Notes under the pieces: generated by a model | What the model was told of the DNA's origin: nothing | The model's input: only the letters and a program-made list of their open reading frames with translations | Databases searched by the model: none | Source: Streptomyces sp. AW19M42 | Lineage (GTDB): Bacteria > Actinomycetota > Actinomycetes > Streptomycetales > Streptomycetaceae | DNA: 39,701 nucleotides | Direction of reading: 5' to 3' | NCBI GenBank assembly: GCA_000470535.1 | Contig: CBRG010000255.1 | Coordinates: forward strand, 1 to 39,701 | Shown: one piece after another, positions 19,624 through 27,882 of the stretch | Layout of the letters: every line of letters begins with the position of its first letter | How positions within the stretch are numbered: position 1 is the first letter of the stretch | Made by a program: the position numbers and the translations under genes

Positions 19624-21132
19624 ATGACGGACATCAGCACCATCATCAAGCTCACCGCCGCAGAGACCGCCGCGAAGATCGCCTCCGGTGAGCTCACGGC
19701 CGTCGAGGTCACCGAGGCCCACCTGGCCCGGATCGAGGCCGTCGACGAGAAGGTCCACGCCTTCCTGCACGTCGACCGCGAGGGCGCGCTCACGCAGGCC
19801 CGTGCCGTCGACGCGAAGCGGGCCGCGGGCGAGAAGCTCGGCCCGCTGGCCGGCGTCCCGCTCGCGCTCAAGGACATCTTCACCACGCAGGACATGCCGA
19901 CCACCGTCGGCTCGAAGATCCTCGAAGGCTGGGTCCCGCCCTACGACGCGACCGTCACCAAGCGGCTGAAGGCCGCCGACGTCGTCATCCTCGGCAAGAC
20001 CAACATGGACGAGTTCGCCATGGGGTCCTCCACAGAGAACAGCGCCTACGGCCCGACCGGCAACCCGTGGGACCTCACCCGCGTCCCGGGCGGCTCCGGC
20101 GGCGGCTCCTCGGCCGCGCTCGCCTCGTTCGAGGCCCCGCTCGCCATCGGCACGGACACCGGCGGTTCGATCCGCCAGCCCGCCGCCCTCACCGGCACCG
20201 TCGGCGTCAAGCCCACCTACGGCGGCGTCTCCCGCTACGGCATGGTGGCCTTCTCGTCCTCCCTCGACCAGGGCGGCCCCTGCGCCCGTACGGTCCTGGA
20301 CGCGGCCCTGCTGCACGAGGCCATCGCCGGACACGACCCGCTCGACTCGACCTCCATCGACGCCCCGGTCCCGCCGGTCGTCGAGGCCGCGCGTAACGGC
20401 TCCGTACAGGGCATGCGCGTCGGAGTCGTCAAGCAGTTCTCCGGCGAGGGCTACCAGGCCGGTGTCGTCCAGCGCTTCAACGAGTCGGTCGAGCTGCTGA
20501 AGTCGCTCGGCGCCACGGTCGTCGAGCTGGACTGCCCGTCCTTCGACCTCGGCCTTTCGGCGTACTACCTGATCGCGCCGTCCGAGTGCTCCTCGAACCT
20601 CGCCCGCTTCGACGCCATGCGCTACGGCCTGCGGGTCGGGGACGACGGCACGAGGTCCGCAGAGGACGTCACCGCGCTCACCCGAGAGGCCGGCTTCGGT
20701 GACGAGGTCAAGCGCCGCGTCATCCTGGGTACGTACGCACTCAGCTCCGGCTACTACGACGCGTACTACGGCTCCGCGCAGAAGGTCCGCACCCTGATCA
20801 CGCGAGACTTCGAGAAGGCCTTCGGAGAAGGCGGCGTCGATGTGATCGTCTCCCCGACGACGCCCACCACCGCCTTCCCGATCGGCGAGCGCGCCGACGA
20901 CCCGATGGCCATGTACCTCGCGGACCTGTGCACCATTCCGACCAACCTGGCCGGCAACGCCGCCATGTCGCTGCCCTGCGGCCTGGCACCCGAGGACGGC
21001 CTGCCGGTCGGGCTTCAGATCATCGCCCCCGCCATGAAGGACGACCGGCTGTACAAGGTCGGAGCCGCCATTGAGGCCGCCTTCGTGGAAAAGTGGGGAC
21101 ACCCACTGCTTGAGGAGGCTCCGTCGCTGTGA
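19624..21132 (+). CDS. gatA: Aspartyl/glutamyl-tRNA amidotransferase subunit A
   Basis: This 502-aa amidase-signature glutaminase releases ammonia for the tRNA amidation done by GatB. The Ser-cisSer-Lys triad is K83 (LALKDIF), S158 ([11 protein letters not shown]) and S182 ([11 protein letters not shown]). All are shifted by +4 from the S. aureus enzyme. [14 protein letters not shown] (123-136) is the usual substrate-loop motif. The length is normal for GatA. The ribosome site GGGGGAGGA spans the end of gatC. The stop overlaps the next small gene through GTGA. Confidence 0.97.
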   Translation: MTDISTIIKLTAAETAAKIASGELTAVEVTEAHLARIEAVDEKVHAFLHVDREGALTQARAVDAKRAAGEKLGPLAGVPLALKDIFTTQDMPTTVGSKILEGWVPPYDATVTKRLKAADVVILGKTNMDEFAMGSSTENSAYGPTGNPWDLTRVPGGSGGGSSAALASFEAPLAIGTDTGGSIRQPAALTGTVGVKPTYGGVSRYGMVAFSSSLDQGGPCARTVLDAALLHEAIAGHDPLDSTSIDAPVPPVVEAARNGSVQGMRVGVVKQFSGEGYQAGVVQRFNESVELLKSLGATVVELDCPSFDLGLSAYYLIAPSECSSNLARFDAMRYGLRVGDDGTRSAEDVTALTREAGFGDEVKRRVILGTYALSSGYYDAYYGSAQKVRTLITRDFEKAFGEGGVDVIVSPTTPTTAFPIGERADDPMAMYLADLCTIPTNLAGNAAMSLPCGLAPEDGLPVGLQIIAPAMKDDRLYKVGAAIEAAFVEKWGHPLLEEAPSL

Positions 21133-21371
21133 GTGCCATGGCAAAGAAGGCCACGAACTTCAAGAAGTCCAAGACCGGGCTGTACGTTTCGCTCGGCAGC
21201 ACCGCGTTCGGCGCGATCAGTGTTGCCAAGCAGATCAGGCTCGCGCGGAGCGACAACGACACGCTGCGTCTCGTCGACGCGGCCGTGTCCGCCGCCGCCA
21301 TCGTCACCGGCCTCGCGATCCTCTATCGCGAACTGAAGCGTCTCGGCGACGACGACGTCCTGCTGGGCTGA
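21129..21371 (+). CDS. Small membrane protein between gatA and gatB
   Basis: This 80-aa protein has a basic N-terminus ([14 protein letters not shown]), two hydrophobic helices ([15 protein letters not shown] and [20 protein letters not shown]) and a short acidic tail. I recognise no named domain; the S. coelicolor gat operon has a hypothetical gene at this place (from memory). GTG at 21129 overlaps the gatA stop and has GAGGAGG 10 nt upstream. ATG at 21138 is the alternative. It is followed by gatB after 17 nt, so all four genes should share an mRNA. A link to the amidotransferase is only suggested by position. Confidence 0.8.
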   Translation: MSAMAKKATNFKKSKTGLYVSLGSTAFGAISVAKQIRLARSDNDTLRLVDAAVSAAAIVTGLAILYRELKRLGDDDVLLG

Positions 21372-21388
21372 GAGGGAAAGTTTTCACC

Positions 21389-22900
21389 GTGACTGCTGTC
21401 ATTGACCTGGAGTCGTACGAGGACGCCCTCGCGACGTACGACCCCGTCATGGGCCTCGAAGTCCATGTCGAGCTGGGTACCAAGACCAAGATGTTCTGCG
21501 GCTGCTCCACCGAGCTCAAGCAGGACGCCAACTCGCAGACCTGCCCGGTCTGCCTCGGACTGCCGGGCGCGCTGCCGGTCGTCAACGAAATCGGCGTCGA
21601 GTCCGCCATCAAGATCGGTCTCGCGCTGAACTGCGAGATCGCGGAGTGGTGCCGGTTCGCCCGGAAGAACTACTTCTATCCGGACATGCCGAAGAACTTC
21701 CAGACCTCCCAGTACGACGAGCCGATCGCCTTCGACGGCTATCTGGACGTCCAGCTGGAGGACGGGGAGATCTTCCGGGTGCAGATCGAGCGCGCCCACA
21801 TGGAGGAGGACACCGGCAAGTCGACCCACGTCGGCGGCGCCACCGGCCGTATCCACGGTGCGTCCCACTCCCTGCTTGACTACAATCGCGCGGGAATCCC
21901 GCTCATCGAGATCGTCACCAAGCCGATCGAGGGAGCGGGCGCACGGGCGCCCGAGGTCGCCAAGGCGTACGTCGCCGAGCTGCGCGAGCTCATCAAGGCG
22001 CTCGCCGTCTCCGAGGCCCGGATGGAGATGGGCCAGATGCGCTGCGACGTGAACCTGTCGCTGCGCCCACACGGCCGCGAGGCGTTCGGTACCCGCTCCG
22101 AGACGAAGAACGTGAACTCGCTGCGTTCCGTCGAGCGGGCCGCCCGCTTCGAGATCCAGCGCCACGCCGCGGTGCTGAACTCCGGCGGCACCATCGTGCA
22201 GGAGACCCGGCACTTCCACGAGGAGGACGGCTCCACCACGGCCGGCCGCATCAAGGACAACGCCGAGGACTACCGCTACTTCCCCGAGCCCGACCTGGTG
22301 CCGGTCGCCCCGGCCCGGGAATGGGTCGAGGAGCTCCGCAAGGGGCTTCCCGAGCTGCCGCGGCTGCGGCGCGCCCGGCTCAAGGAGGAGTGGGGCATCA
22401 ATGAGCACGACATGCAGTCCATCCTCAACGCGGGCGCGGTCGAGCTGATCGTCGCGACGATCGACGCGGGCGCGCCCGCCGACCAGGCCCGCAAGTGGTG
22501 GATGGGCGAGCTGGCCCGTAACGCCAACGAGACCGGCCGCGGTCTCGACGAGCTGGGTGTCACCCCCGCGCAGGTCGCCCGGGTGGCCGAGCTCGTCGCC
22601 TCGGGCGACCTCAACGACAAGCTGGCCCGCCAGGTGCTGGAGGGCGTCCTCGCCGGCGAGGGCGACCCGGACACCGTCGTCGAGAAGCGCGGCCTGAAGG
22701 TCGTCTCCGACGAGGGCGCGCTGTCCACGGCGGTCGACGAGGCCATCGCGGGCAACGCGGCCATCGCGGACAAGATCCGCGGCGGCAAGGTCGCCGCGGC
22801 CGGCGCGCTCGTCGGCGCCGTCATGAAGGCCACCCGCGGCCAGGCGGACGCGGCCCGGGTACGTGAGCTGATCCTGGAGAAGCTCGGCGTCGAGGGCTGA
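21389..22900 (+). CDS. gatB: Aspartyl/glutamyl-tRNA amidotransferase subunit B
   Basis: This 503-aa kinase-like subunit activates the misacylated tRNA's side chain with ATP and transfers ammonia from GatA. The start region holds [17 protein letters not shown]. The zinc-site cysteines are in FCGCS and [33 protein letters not shown] and the C-terminal YqeY-like tail domain (about 355-503), which grips the tRNA elbow, are all present. The GTG start is confirmed by family alignment; GAGGGA lies 11 nt upstream. In-frame codons run upstream to 21071 across the small gene, but that extension is not coding. Confidence 0.97.
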   Translation: MTAVIDLESYEDALATYDPVMGLEVHVELGTKTKMFCGCSTELKQDANSQTCPVCLGLPGALPVVNEIGVESAIKIGLALNCEIAEWCRFARKNYFYPDMPKNFQTSQYDEPIAFDGYLDVQLEDGEIFRVQIERAHMEEDTGKSTHVGGATGRIHGASHSLLDYNRAGIPLIEIVTKPIEGAGARAPEVAKAYVAELRELIKALAVSEARMEMGQMRCDVNLSLRPHGREAFGTRSETKNVNSLRSVERAARFEIQRHAAVLNSGGTIVQETRHFHEEDGSTTAGRIKDNAEDYRYFPEPDLVPVAPAREWVEELRKGLPELPRLRRARLKEEWGINEHDMQSILNAGAVELIVATIDAGAPADQARKWWMGELARNANETGRGLDELGVTPAQVARVAELVASGDLNDKLARQVLEGVLAGEGDPDTVVEKRGLKVVSDEGALSTAVDEAIAGNAAIADKIRGGKVAAAGALVGAVMKATRGQADAARVRELILEKLGVEG

Positions 22901-22921
22901 GCCCTTCCCGCACGTCCCGAG

Positions 22922-22962
22922 GGGGCGGTGCACCGGGTCCCGCCCGGCGCACCGCCCCTTTT
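22922..22962 (+). terminator. Strong intrinsic terminator of the gat operon
   Basis: GGGGCGGTGC (22922-22931) pairs perfectly with GCACCGCCCC (22949-22958) and is followed by TTTT. The loop contains a further small CCGGG/CCCGG pairing. This is the clearest classical terminator outside the ilvB leader. Confidence 0.9.
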
Positions 22963-22983
22963 CACCGGTCCGGAGAGAGTCCG

Positions 22984-24243
22984 CTGAACACCGTCACCGC
23001 CGAGATCGTCTCCGGCGCCCTCCTGCTGGGGGTGCTGGCGTTCGCCGTCGTACGCCCGAGGGGCCTGCCGGAGGCGACCGTCGCCGTGCCCGCCGCGGCG
23101 CTCGTGATCGCGCTCGGCGCGGTCTCCTGGCCCGAGGCCAGGTCCCAGGTGGGCGACCTGCTGCCGGTCGTCGGATTCCTCGCCGCGATCCTGGTGCTGG
23201 CGCAGCTCTGCGCCGACGAAGGACTCTTCAGAGCCGCCGGTGACCTGGTGGCCCACGCCTGCGGCGGGCGGACCGGCCCGCTGCTCGCGGGCGTCTTCGT
23301 CGTCGCGTCGGTGATCACGGCGGTGCTCAGCCTGGACGCCACCGTGGTCCTGCTGACCCCGGTCGTCCTCGCGACCGCGGCCCGCGTCGGGGCCCGGCCC
23401 CGCCCGTACGTGTACGCCTGCGCGCACCTCGCCAACTCCGCGTCGCTCCTGCTCCCCGTCTCCAACCTGACCAACCTCCTGGCGTTCACGGCCAGTGGTC
23501 TCTCCTTCACCCGCTTCGCCGCCCTGATGACGCTGCCGTGGCTGGCGGCGATCGCCGTCGAGTACGTCATCCTGCGCCGGTTCTTCGCGGCCGACCTGGC
23601 GGCGGGTGCGCACCCGCCGGAGCAGGACGGGGACCGGCCGGGGCTGCCCGTCTTCACCCTGGTCGTCCTGGTGCTGACCCTGTGCGGATTCGTCGTGACC
23701 TCGTTCGCGGGCGCGGAACCGCTGTGGGCGGCGCTGGCGGGCGCCGCCGTGCTGGCCGTACGGGCGCTAGTGAGGCGGGAGACCACCGCGAAGGGCCTGG
23801 TGCACTCCGCCAATGTGCCGTTCTGCCTGTTCGTACTGGCGCTGGGCGTCGTCGTCAAGGCGGTCGTCGACCACGGCCTCGGCACCGGCATCGCCCGGCT
23901 GCTGCCGGAAGGCTCCTCGCTGGGCGCGCTGCTGGCGGTGGCCGCGGTCGCGGCGGTGCTCGCCAACCTGATCAACAACCTGCCGGCGATCCTCGCCCTG
24001 CTCCCGGTCGTCGCGGCGGCCGGCCCGGGGCCGCTGCTGGCCGCGCTGATCGGGGTGAACCTCGGGCCGAACCTCACGTACGTCGGCTCGCTCGCCACCC
24101 TGCTGTGGCGCCGCATCCTGCACACGCACGACGAGGCTCCGGAGCTCGGCCACTTCACCAGGCTCGGGCTGCTGACCGTACCGGCGACGCTGGCGGTGTC
24201 GACGGTCGCGCTCTGGGGGGCGCTGCGGGTGATCGGGGTGTGA
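22984..24243 (+). CDS. ArsB/SLC13-like (ion transporter superfamily) permease
   Basis: This polytopic membrane protein has about eleven helices. It contains family motifs in two inverted halves: SLDATVVLLTPVVLATA and NSASLLLPVSNLTNLLAF in the first, NLINNLPAILALLPV and GVNLGPNLTYVGSLATLLWRR in the second. Relatives carry arsenite, citrate or other anions; no arsenic genes are nearby, so the substrate is open. The first ATG/GTG candidate (GTG 23032) would cut helix 1. CTG at 22984, with GGAGAGAG at 22972-22979, restores NTVTAEIVSGALLLGVLAF and gives 419 aa. The gene stands alone after the gat terminator. Confidence 0.82.
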   Translation: MNTVTAEIVSGALLLGVLAFAVVRPRGLPEATVAVPAAALVIALGAVSWPEARSQVGDLLPVVGFLAAILVLAQLCADEGLFRAAGDLVAHACGGRTGPLLAGVFVVASVITAVLSLDATVVLLTPVVLATAARVGARPRPYVYACAHLANSASLLLPVSNLTNLLAFTASGLSFTRFAALMTLPWLAAIAVEYVILRRFFAADLAAGAHPPEQDGDRPGLPVFTLVVLVLTLCGFVVTSFAGAEPLWAALAGAAVLAVRALVRRETTAKGLVHSANVPFCLFVLALGVVVKAVVDHGLGTGIARLLPEGSSLGALLAVAAVAAVLANLINNLPAILALLPVVAAAGPGPLLAALIGVNLGPNLTYVGSLATLLWRRILHTHDEAPELGHFTRLGLLTVPATLAVSTVALWGALRVIGV

Positions 24244-24268
24244 CACGCCCTCCGCGGGTGCGCCGGAC

Positions 24269-24287
24269 GGGCGAGGCGATGTCGCCC
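24269..24287 (+). terminator. Weak hairpin after the permease gene
   Basis: GGGCGA (24269-24274) pairs with TCGCCC (24282-24287) around a 7-nt loop and is followed by ATTTG. It is a possible terminator of the permease gene. The remaining sequence up to 24439 holds no supportable gene. Confidence 0.3.
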
Positions 24288-24439
24288 ATTTGCGGATCCG
24301 ATGCGTGTGACTAAGGCCACGAATCGGGCAAAAGATCACAGGTGGCTGTCAGAGTGACGGTTCTCAAGGTCATGCGTTCTCCTGCGGACGGTTCTGCCGG
24401 GCCGCCGCGGAGACCACGAACCCGCAGGGAGCTCGTCCC

Positions 24440-26665
24440 GTGGCTGCCATCGCACGCTGGTGCATCGCACACCGCCTCTTCGCCATCCTCATCTGGCTGC
24501 TCGCCCTCGGCGGAACGGCCGCCGGTGCGGCGATCGTGGGGAGTTCCTACACGAACGACTACGAGGCACCCGGCACCGAATCCGGCCATGCCGCCGCACT
24601 CCTGAAGAGCGGCTTCGCGAATCTCGGCGGGGACACCGACACCATCGTCTGGCACACCGACGACTCCACCGTGCGGGCGGCCGACGTCGAGCAGAAGATG
24701 ACCAGGACCCTGCGCACGGTCGAAGGGCTGCCGGGTGTCGGCGCCGTCAGCGGGCCCTACACCCAGGCGGGCGCCGGACAGATCAGCGCGGACGGGCGCA
24801 CGGCCTACGCCACGGTGACCTTCGACCGGCAGGCCGACGACGTACCGGTGGAGCACGCAGAGGCGGTCGTCCGCACCGCCAAGGCCGCCTCCGGCGCACA
24901 CCTCCGAGTCGAACTGGGCGGCTCGGCCGTAGCCCTCACCGAGGCGCCCGCCGTACACCTCAGCGAGGCCATCGGGGTCGTCGTCGCGGCCGTCGTGCTC
25001 TTCCTCGCCTTCGGCTCACTCGCCGCCAGCGCGCTGCCCATCGCCACCGCCCTCGTCTCGGTCGGAACCGCGTACGCGGGCATCGTGCTGCTCGGACACC
25101 TGATGACGGTGGCCGACTTCGCCCCCATGCTCGGCATGCTCGTCGGGCTCGGGGTGGGCATCGACTACGCCCTCTTCATCGTCACCCGGCACCGCAGGGG
25201 GCTCAGGCGCGGCATGACCGTCCCGGAGGCGGCGCAGTACGCGGTCGCCACGACCGGACGGGCCGTCGTCTTCGCCGGGGCCACCGTCTGCATCGCGCTG
25301 CTGGGCATGCTGATCCTGCGGCTGAACTTCCTCAACGGTGTCGCCGTCGCCGCCTCGCTCACCGTCGTGCTGACCGTGGCGGCCGCCGTGACGCTGCTGC
25401 CGGCCCTGCTGTCCCTCATCGGCATGCGGGCGCTGAGCGGGCGCGAGCGCAGACGGCTCGCCCGGCACGGACCGCAGCCGGACCTGCCCACCGGATTCGC
25501 CGCGCGCTGGTCCGCCTTCGTCGAGCGGCACCCCAAGCTGCTCGGCGGGATCGCGGTGGTGGTGATGCTGGTCCTCGCGCTCCCCACCTTCTCGCTCCAC
25601 CTCGGCAGCTCCGACCAGGGGAACAACGCGAAGTCCTCGACCACCCGGCAGGCGTACGACCTGCTGGCCGGCGGGTTCGGCCCCGGCGTCAACGGACCGC
25701 TGACCATCGCCGCGCAGCTGGACGGCGCGGACGACCGGCTGGCGATGGACGTGCTGCCCGCGGCGCTGCGGACCACCGAAGGAGTCGCGTGGGCCTACCC
25801 GGTCACGTACAACTCCAGCGGCGACACCGCGTTCGTCACCGTCGTACCGGACTCGGCGCCGCAGTCCCAGCGGACCAGCGCGCTCGTCGACCGGCTGCGT
25901 ACGGACGTACTGCCGCAGGCGGCCGACAACACCTCCCTGCGCACCCATGTGGGCGGCGTGACGGCCAGCTACGACGACTTCGCGCAGATCATCATCGGGA
26001 AACTGCCGCTCTTCATCGGTGTCGTCATAGGGCTCGGCTGCCTGCTCCTGCTGATGGCCTTCCGGTCGGTCGGCATCCCGCTGAAGGCGGCGGCGATGAA
26101 CGTGGCGGCGGTCGCCTCCTCGTTCGGCGTGGTCGTCGCGGTCTTCCAGTGGGGGTGGGGGAGCGAACTGCTGGGGCTGGGCAGCTCGGGCCCGATCGAA
26201 CCCTTCCTGCCGGTCATCATGGTGTCGGTGCTGTTCGGCCTCTCCATGGACTACCAGGTGTTCCTGGTCGGCCGGATGTACGAGGAGTGGCTGGAGACCG
26301 GCGACAACAGGCGGGCGGTCCGGGTCGGCCTCGCGGAGACCAGCCGGGTGATCAACTCGGCCGCGGTGATCATGATTTCGGTCTTCCTCGCCTTCGTGCT
26401 CAGCGGTGACCGGGTCATCGCGATGTTCGGGATCGCGCTCGCCGCGGCCGTCGCGCTGGACGCCTTCGTCCTGCGCACGCTGCTGGTTCCCGCCCTGATG
26501 CATCTGCTGGGCGGGGCGAACTGGTGGCTGCCGGGCTGGCTGGACCGCGGACTGCCGCGGCTCAGCATCGAGCCGCCCGAATGCCGGTCGCCGCGTGCGC
26601 GGATCCCGGAGGCGAGCGCGAGCCCGGACGACGAGCCCGTACCGGCCCCCCAGCGTGTTCGCTGA
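24440..26665 (+). CDS. MMPL-family RND transporter
   Basis: This 741-aa membrane protein has the RND/MMPL plan: helix 1 (residues 10-32), a large external loop (about 33-165), five helices (about 170-330), a second helix and loop, and five more helices (about 520-700). The proton-relay Asp-Tyr pairs typical of MMPL proteins are visible in GVGIDYALFIVTRHRRG and GLSMDYQVFLVGRMYEEW. Family members export lipids, glycolipids or peptides and some drugs; the cargo is unknown. The GTG start has AGGGAG 8 nt upstream. No regulator is adjacent except the LAL gene further downstream. Confidence 0.93.
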   Translation: MAAIARWCIAHRLFAILIWLLALGGTAAGAAIVGSSYTNDYEAPGTESGHAAALLKSGFANLGGDTDTIVWHTDDSTVRAADVEQKMTRTLRTVEGLPGVGAVSGPYTQAGAGQISADGRTAYATVTFDRQADDVPVEHAEAVVRTAKAASGAHLRVELGGSAVALTEAPAVHLSEAIGVVVAAVVLFLAFGSLAASALPIATALVSVGTAYAGIVLLGHLMTVADFAPMLGMLVGLGVGIDYALFIVTRHRRGLRRGMTVPEAAQYAVATTGRAVVFAGATVCIALLGMLILRLNFLNGVAVAASLTVVLTVAAAVTLLPALLSLIGMRALSGRERRRLARHGPQPDLPTGFAARWSAFVERHPKLLGGIAVVVMLVLALPTFSLHLGSSDQGNNAKSSTTRQAYDLLAGGFGPGVNGPLTIAAQLDGADDRLAMDVLPAALRTTEGVAWAYPVTYNSSGDTAFVTVVPDSAPQSQRTSALVDRLRTDVLPQAADNTSLRTHVGGVTASYDDFAQIIIGKLPLFIGVVIGLGCLLLLMAFRSVGIPLKAAAMNVAAVASSFGVVVAVFQWGWGSELLGLGSSGPIEPFLPVIMVSVLFGLSMDYQVFLVGRMYEEWLETGDNRRAVRVGLAETSRVINSAAVIMISVFLAFVLSGDRVIAMFGIALAAAVALDAFVLRTLLVPALMHLLGGANWWLPGWLDRGLPRLSIEPPECRSPRARIPEASASPDDEPVPAPQRVR

Positions 26666-26666
26666 C

Positions 26667-26733
26667 CGGAGCGGTTCCGAGCGGTTCCGAGCGGCCCGGA
26701 GCGGTTCGGAGCGGCGGAGCGGTTCGCTCCGGC
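26667..26733. repeat. GAGCGGTTCC-type tandem repeats with terminal hairpin
   Basis: The decamer GAGCGGTTCC and close variants recur about six times directly after the MMPL stop. The last unit forms a perfect 7-bp hairpin, CGGAGCG (26715-26721), loop GTT, CGCTCCG (26725-26731). It may act as the MMPL terminator. Confidence 0.7.
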
Positions 26734-26761
26734 CGGGGGAGCCGGGTGCCGCAACGCGTTA

Positions 26762-26790
26762 AGAACGTTCTCATCCGGGACGCCTAGCGT
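26762..26790 (+). promoter_or_regulatory. Leaderless promoter with a perfect palindrome at -35
   Basis: TAGCGT (26785-26790) ends 7 nt before the ATG at 26798. The -35 position is occupied by AGAACGTTCT (26762-26771), a perfect 10-bp palindrome that could be an operator. Confidence 0.5.
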
Positions 26791-26797
26791 GCGGGAA

Positions 26798-27457
26798 ATG
26801 AACCCCACCACTCCCATCACTCCCACAGCTCCCGTCGCCGAGGGCGACGGAAAGAAGAAGACGGCAGAGAATGCCGTCACAGACACCGTCGGCGCCAAGG
26901 ACGCGGCGGAGCGACCCGAGACGGCGGGGCGGCTCGACAAGGCACGCACGGAGTCCGCAGAGCCTGCGGACCGCGGCGACGCGGCGGAACAGGACCTCGA
27001 CCTGGACGACGAGCTGGACGACGACGGTTCCGACAAGGAGTCCGCCGGTCTCGGCACCGCCGCCGCGGCCGTCGTCTCCGTCGGCCTCGGCGTCGTCTCG
27101 CTCACCGGGGCCTGGAGCGGCCGGGTCGCCGCTGAGCGCGAGACCCTGATCGGGCAGATCAAGACGTCATCCGGCGGCTCGGCCGCCCAGCAGATCTCCG
27201 AGATCTACGGCGACGCCTGGCACGCCACCGCTCTGGTCAACGGGCTCTTCGGGCTCGTCGCCCTGCTGGTCGGCTGCTACGTCCTGGTCCGGCCCGCGTT
27301 CGGCGCCCCCTCCGTGCACCCGCAGGCCGGCTGGGTCCGCGCGGTGGCCAAGGGCGGCATCGCGCTCGGCGTGCTCGGCGTGCTGGTCTCCGTGGGCATG
27401 TACTTCGACCTCATCGTGGCCCTGCCCACCGCGGCCGCGACGACAGCGGGAAGCTGA
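26798..27457 (+). CDS. Membrane protein with acidic disordered N-terminus
   Basis: This 219-aa protein has a charged, low-complexity N-terminal region (residues 1-80, including LDLDDELDDDG). Three hydrophobic helices follow: about 82-104, 147-168 and 185-208. The loop between helices 1 and 2 contains a conserved-looking SEIYGDAWHATALVNG stretch. I do not recognise a family; similar Streptomyces proteins are annotated as hypothetical membrane proteins. The ATG at 26798 is preferred to an in-frame GTG at 26789, because the latter lies inside the -10 box. Confidence 0.75.
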   Translation: MNPTTPITPTAPVAEGDGKKKTAENAVTDTVGAKDAAERPETAGRLDKARTESAEPADRGDAAEQDLDLDDELDDDGSDKESAGLGTAAAAVVSVGLGVVSLTGAWSGRVAAERETLIGQIKTSSGGSAAQQISEIYGDAWHATALVNGLFGLVALLVGCYVLVRPAFGAPSVHPQAGWVRAVAKGGIALGVLGVLVSVGMYFDLIVALPTAAATTAGS

Positions 27458-27501
27458 CCCGGCGGACAGGCACCTCCCCTCCCGTACGGCGCCCCCCGGA
27501 G

Positions 27502-27567
27502 CCGCCTAAGGCATCCGCGGGGGCGTTCGCGGTCCCTGTGCGGTGACATGCGTACCCGCCTAAGGCA
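27502..27567. repeat. Twin CCGCCTAAGGCA elements before the LAL regulator
   Basis: CCGCCTAAGGCA occurs exactly at 27502-27513 and 27556-27567, 54 bp apart. Each contains the inverted repeat GCCT-A-AGGC. They lie in the 232-nt gap upstream of the 59-aa gene and are candidate operators. Confidence 0.6.
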
Positions 27568-27634
27568 CCGGCCCGCCGGAGATGCGGAACTCGCCCGATG
27601 CGGCGGCACCCCTCGGTGGACGAAAGTGGAGGCA

Positions 27635-27651
27635 CGGCAGACGAACTGCCG
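27635..27651 (+). promoter_or_regulatory. Leader hairpin before the 59-aa gene
   Basis: CGGCAG (27635-27640) and CTGCCG (27646-27651) form a 6-bp stem with loop ACGAA, about 28 nt upstream of the ribosome site AGGGGA. It may be part of the 5' leader. Confidence 0.35.
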
Positions 27652-27689
27652 CCACCGGGCCCAACGGCCCACGTCACCAGGGGAATCAC

Positions 27690-27869
27690 ATGTACGAGTA
27701 CGAGCTCCACAAGGTCATGCAGGCCGAACTGATCCGCCGCGCCGACGCCGAGCGGCTCGCCCGCGAAGCACGTCGCGCCGACCGGGCCGCCCGCAGTACG
27801 GCACGCAAGGAGCGCGAGAGGACGGTGAGTGCGGACAGCGATCGACAGCGGTTCGTGCACGCCGCGTAA
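27690..27869 (+). CDS. Small charged protein preceding the LAL regulator
   Basis: This 59-aa protein begins YEYELHKVMQAELIRRADAE and continues as an Arg/Ala/Glu-rich amphipathic helix to about residue 45. There is no membrane segment and no domain I can name. ATG 27690 has AGGGGA 5 nt upstream; in-frame codons to 27582 lack a ribosome site. The gene ends 13 nt before the LAL start, so they are probably one operon. It could be a small partner of the regulator, but nothing beyond position shows this. Confidence 0.7.
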   Translation: MYEYELHKVMQAELIRRADAERLAREARRADRAARSTARKERERTVSADSDRQRFVHAA

Positions 27870-27882
27870 GGACCGAAGGACG

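Noticed and set aside
21071..21388. N-terminal extension of gatB
   Set aside because: It overlaps the end of gatA and the whole small membrane gene in another frame; GatB proteins begin near 21389.
24244..24439. Possible small gene or riboswitch before the MMPL gene
   Set aside because: Only short frames without ribosome sites and a weak GCCAC/GTGGC pairing; nothing firm.
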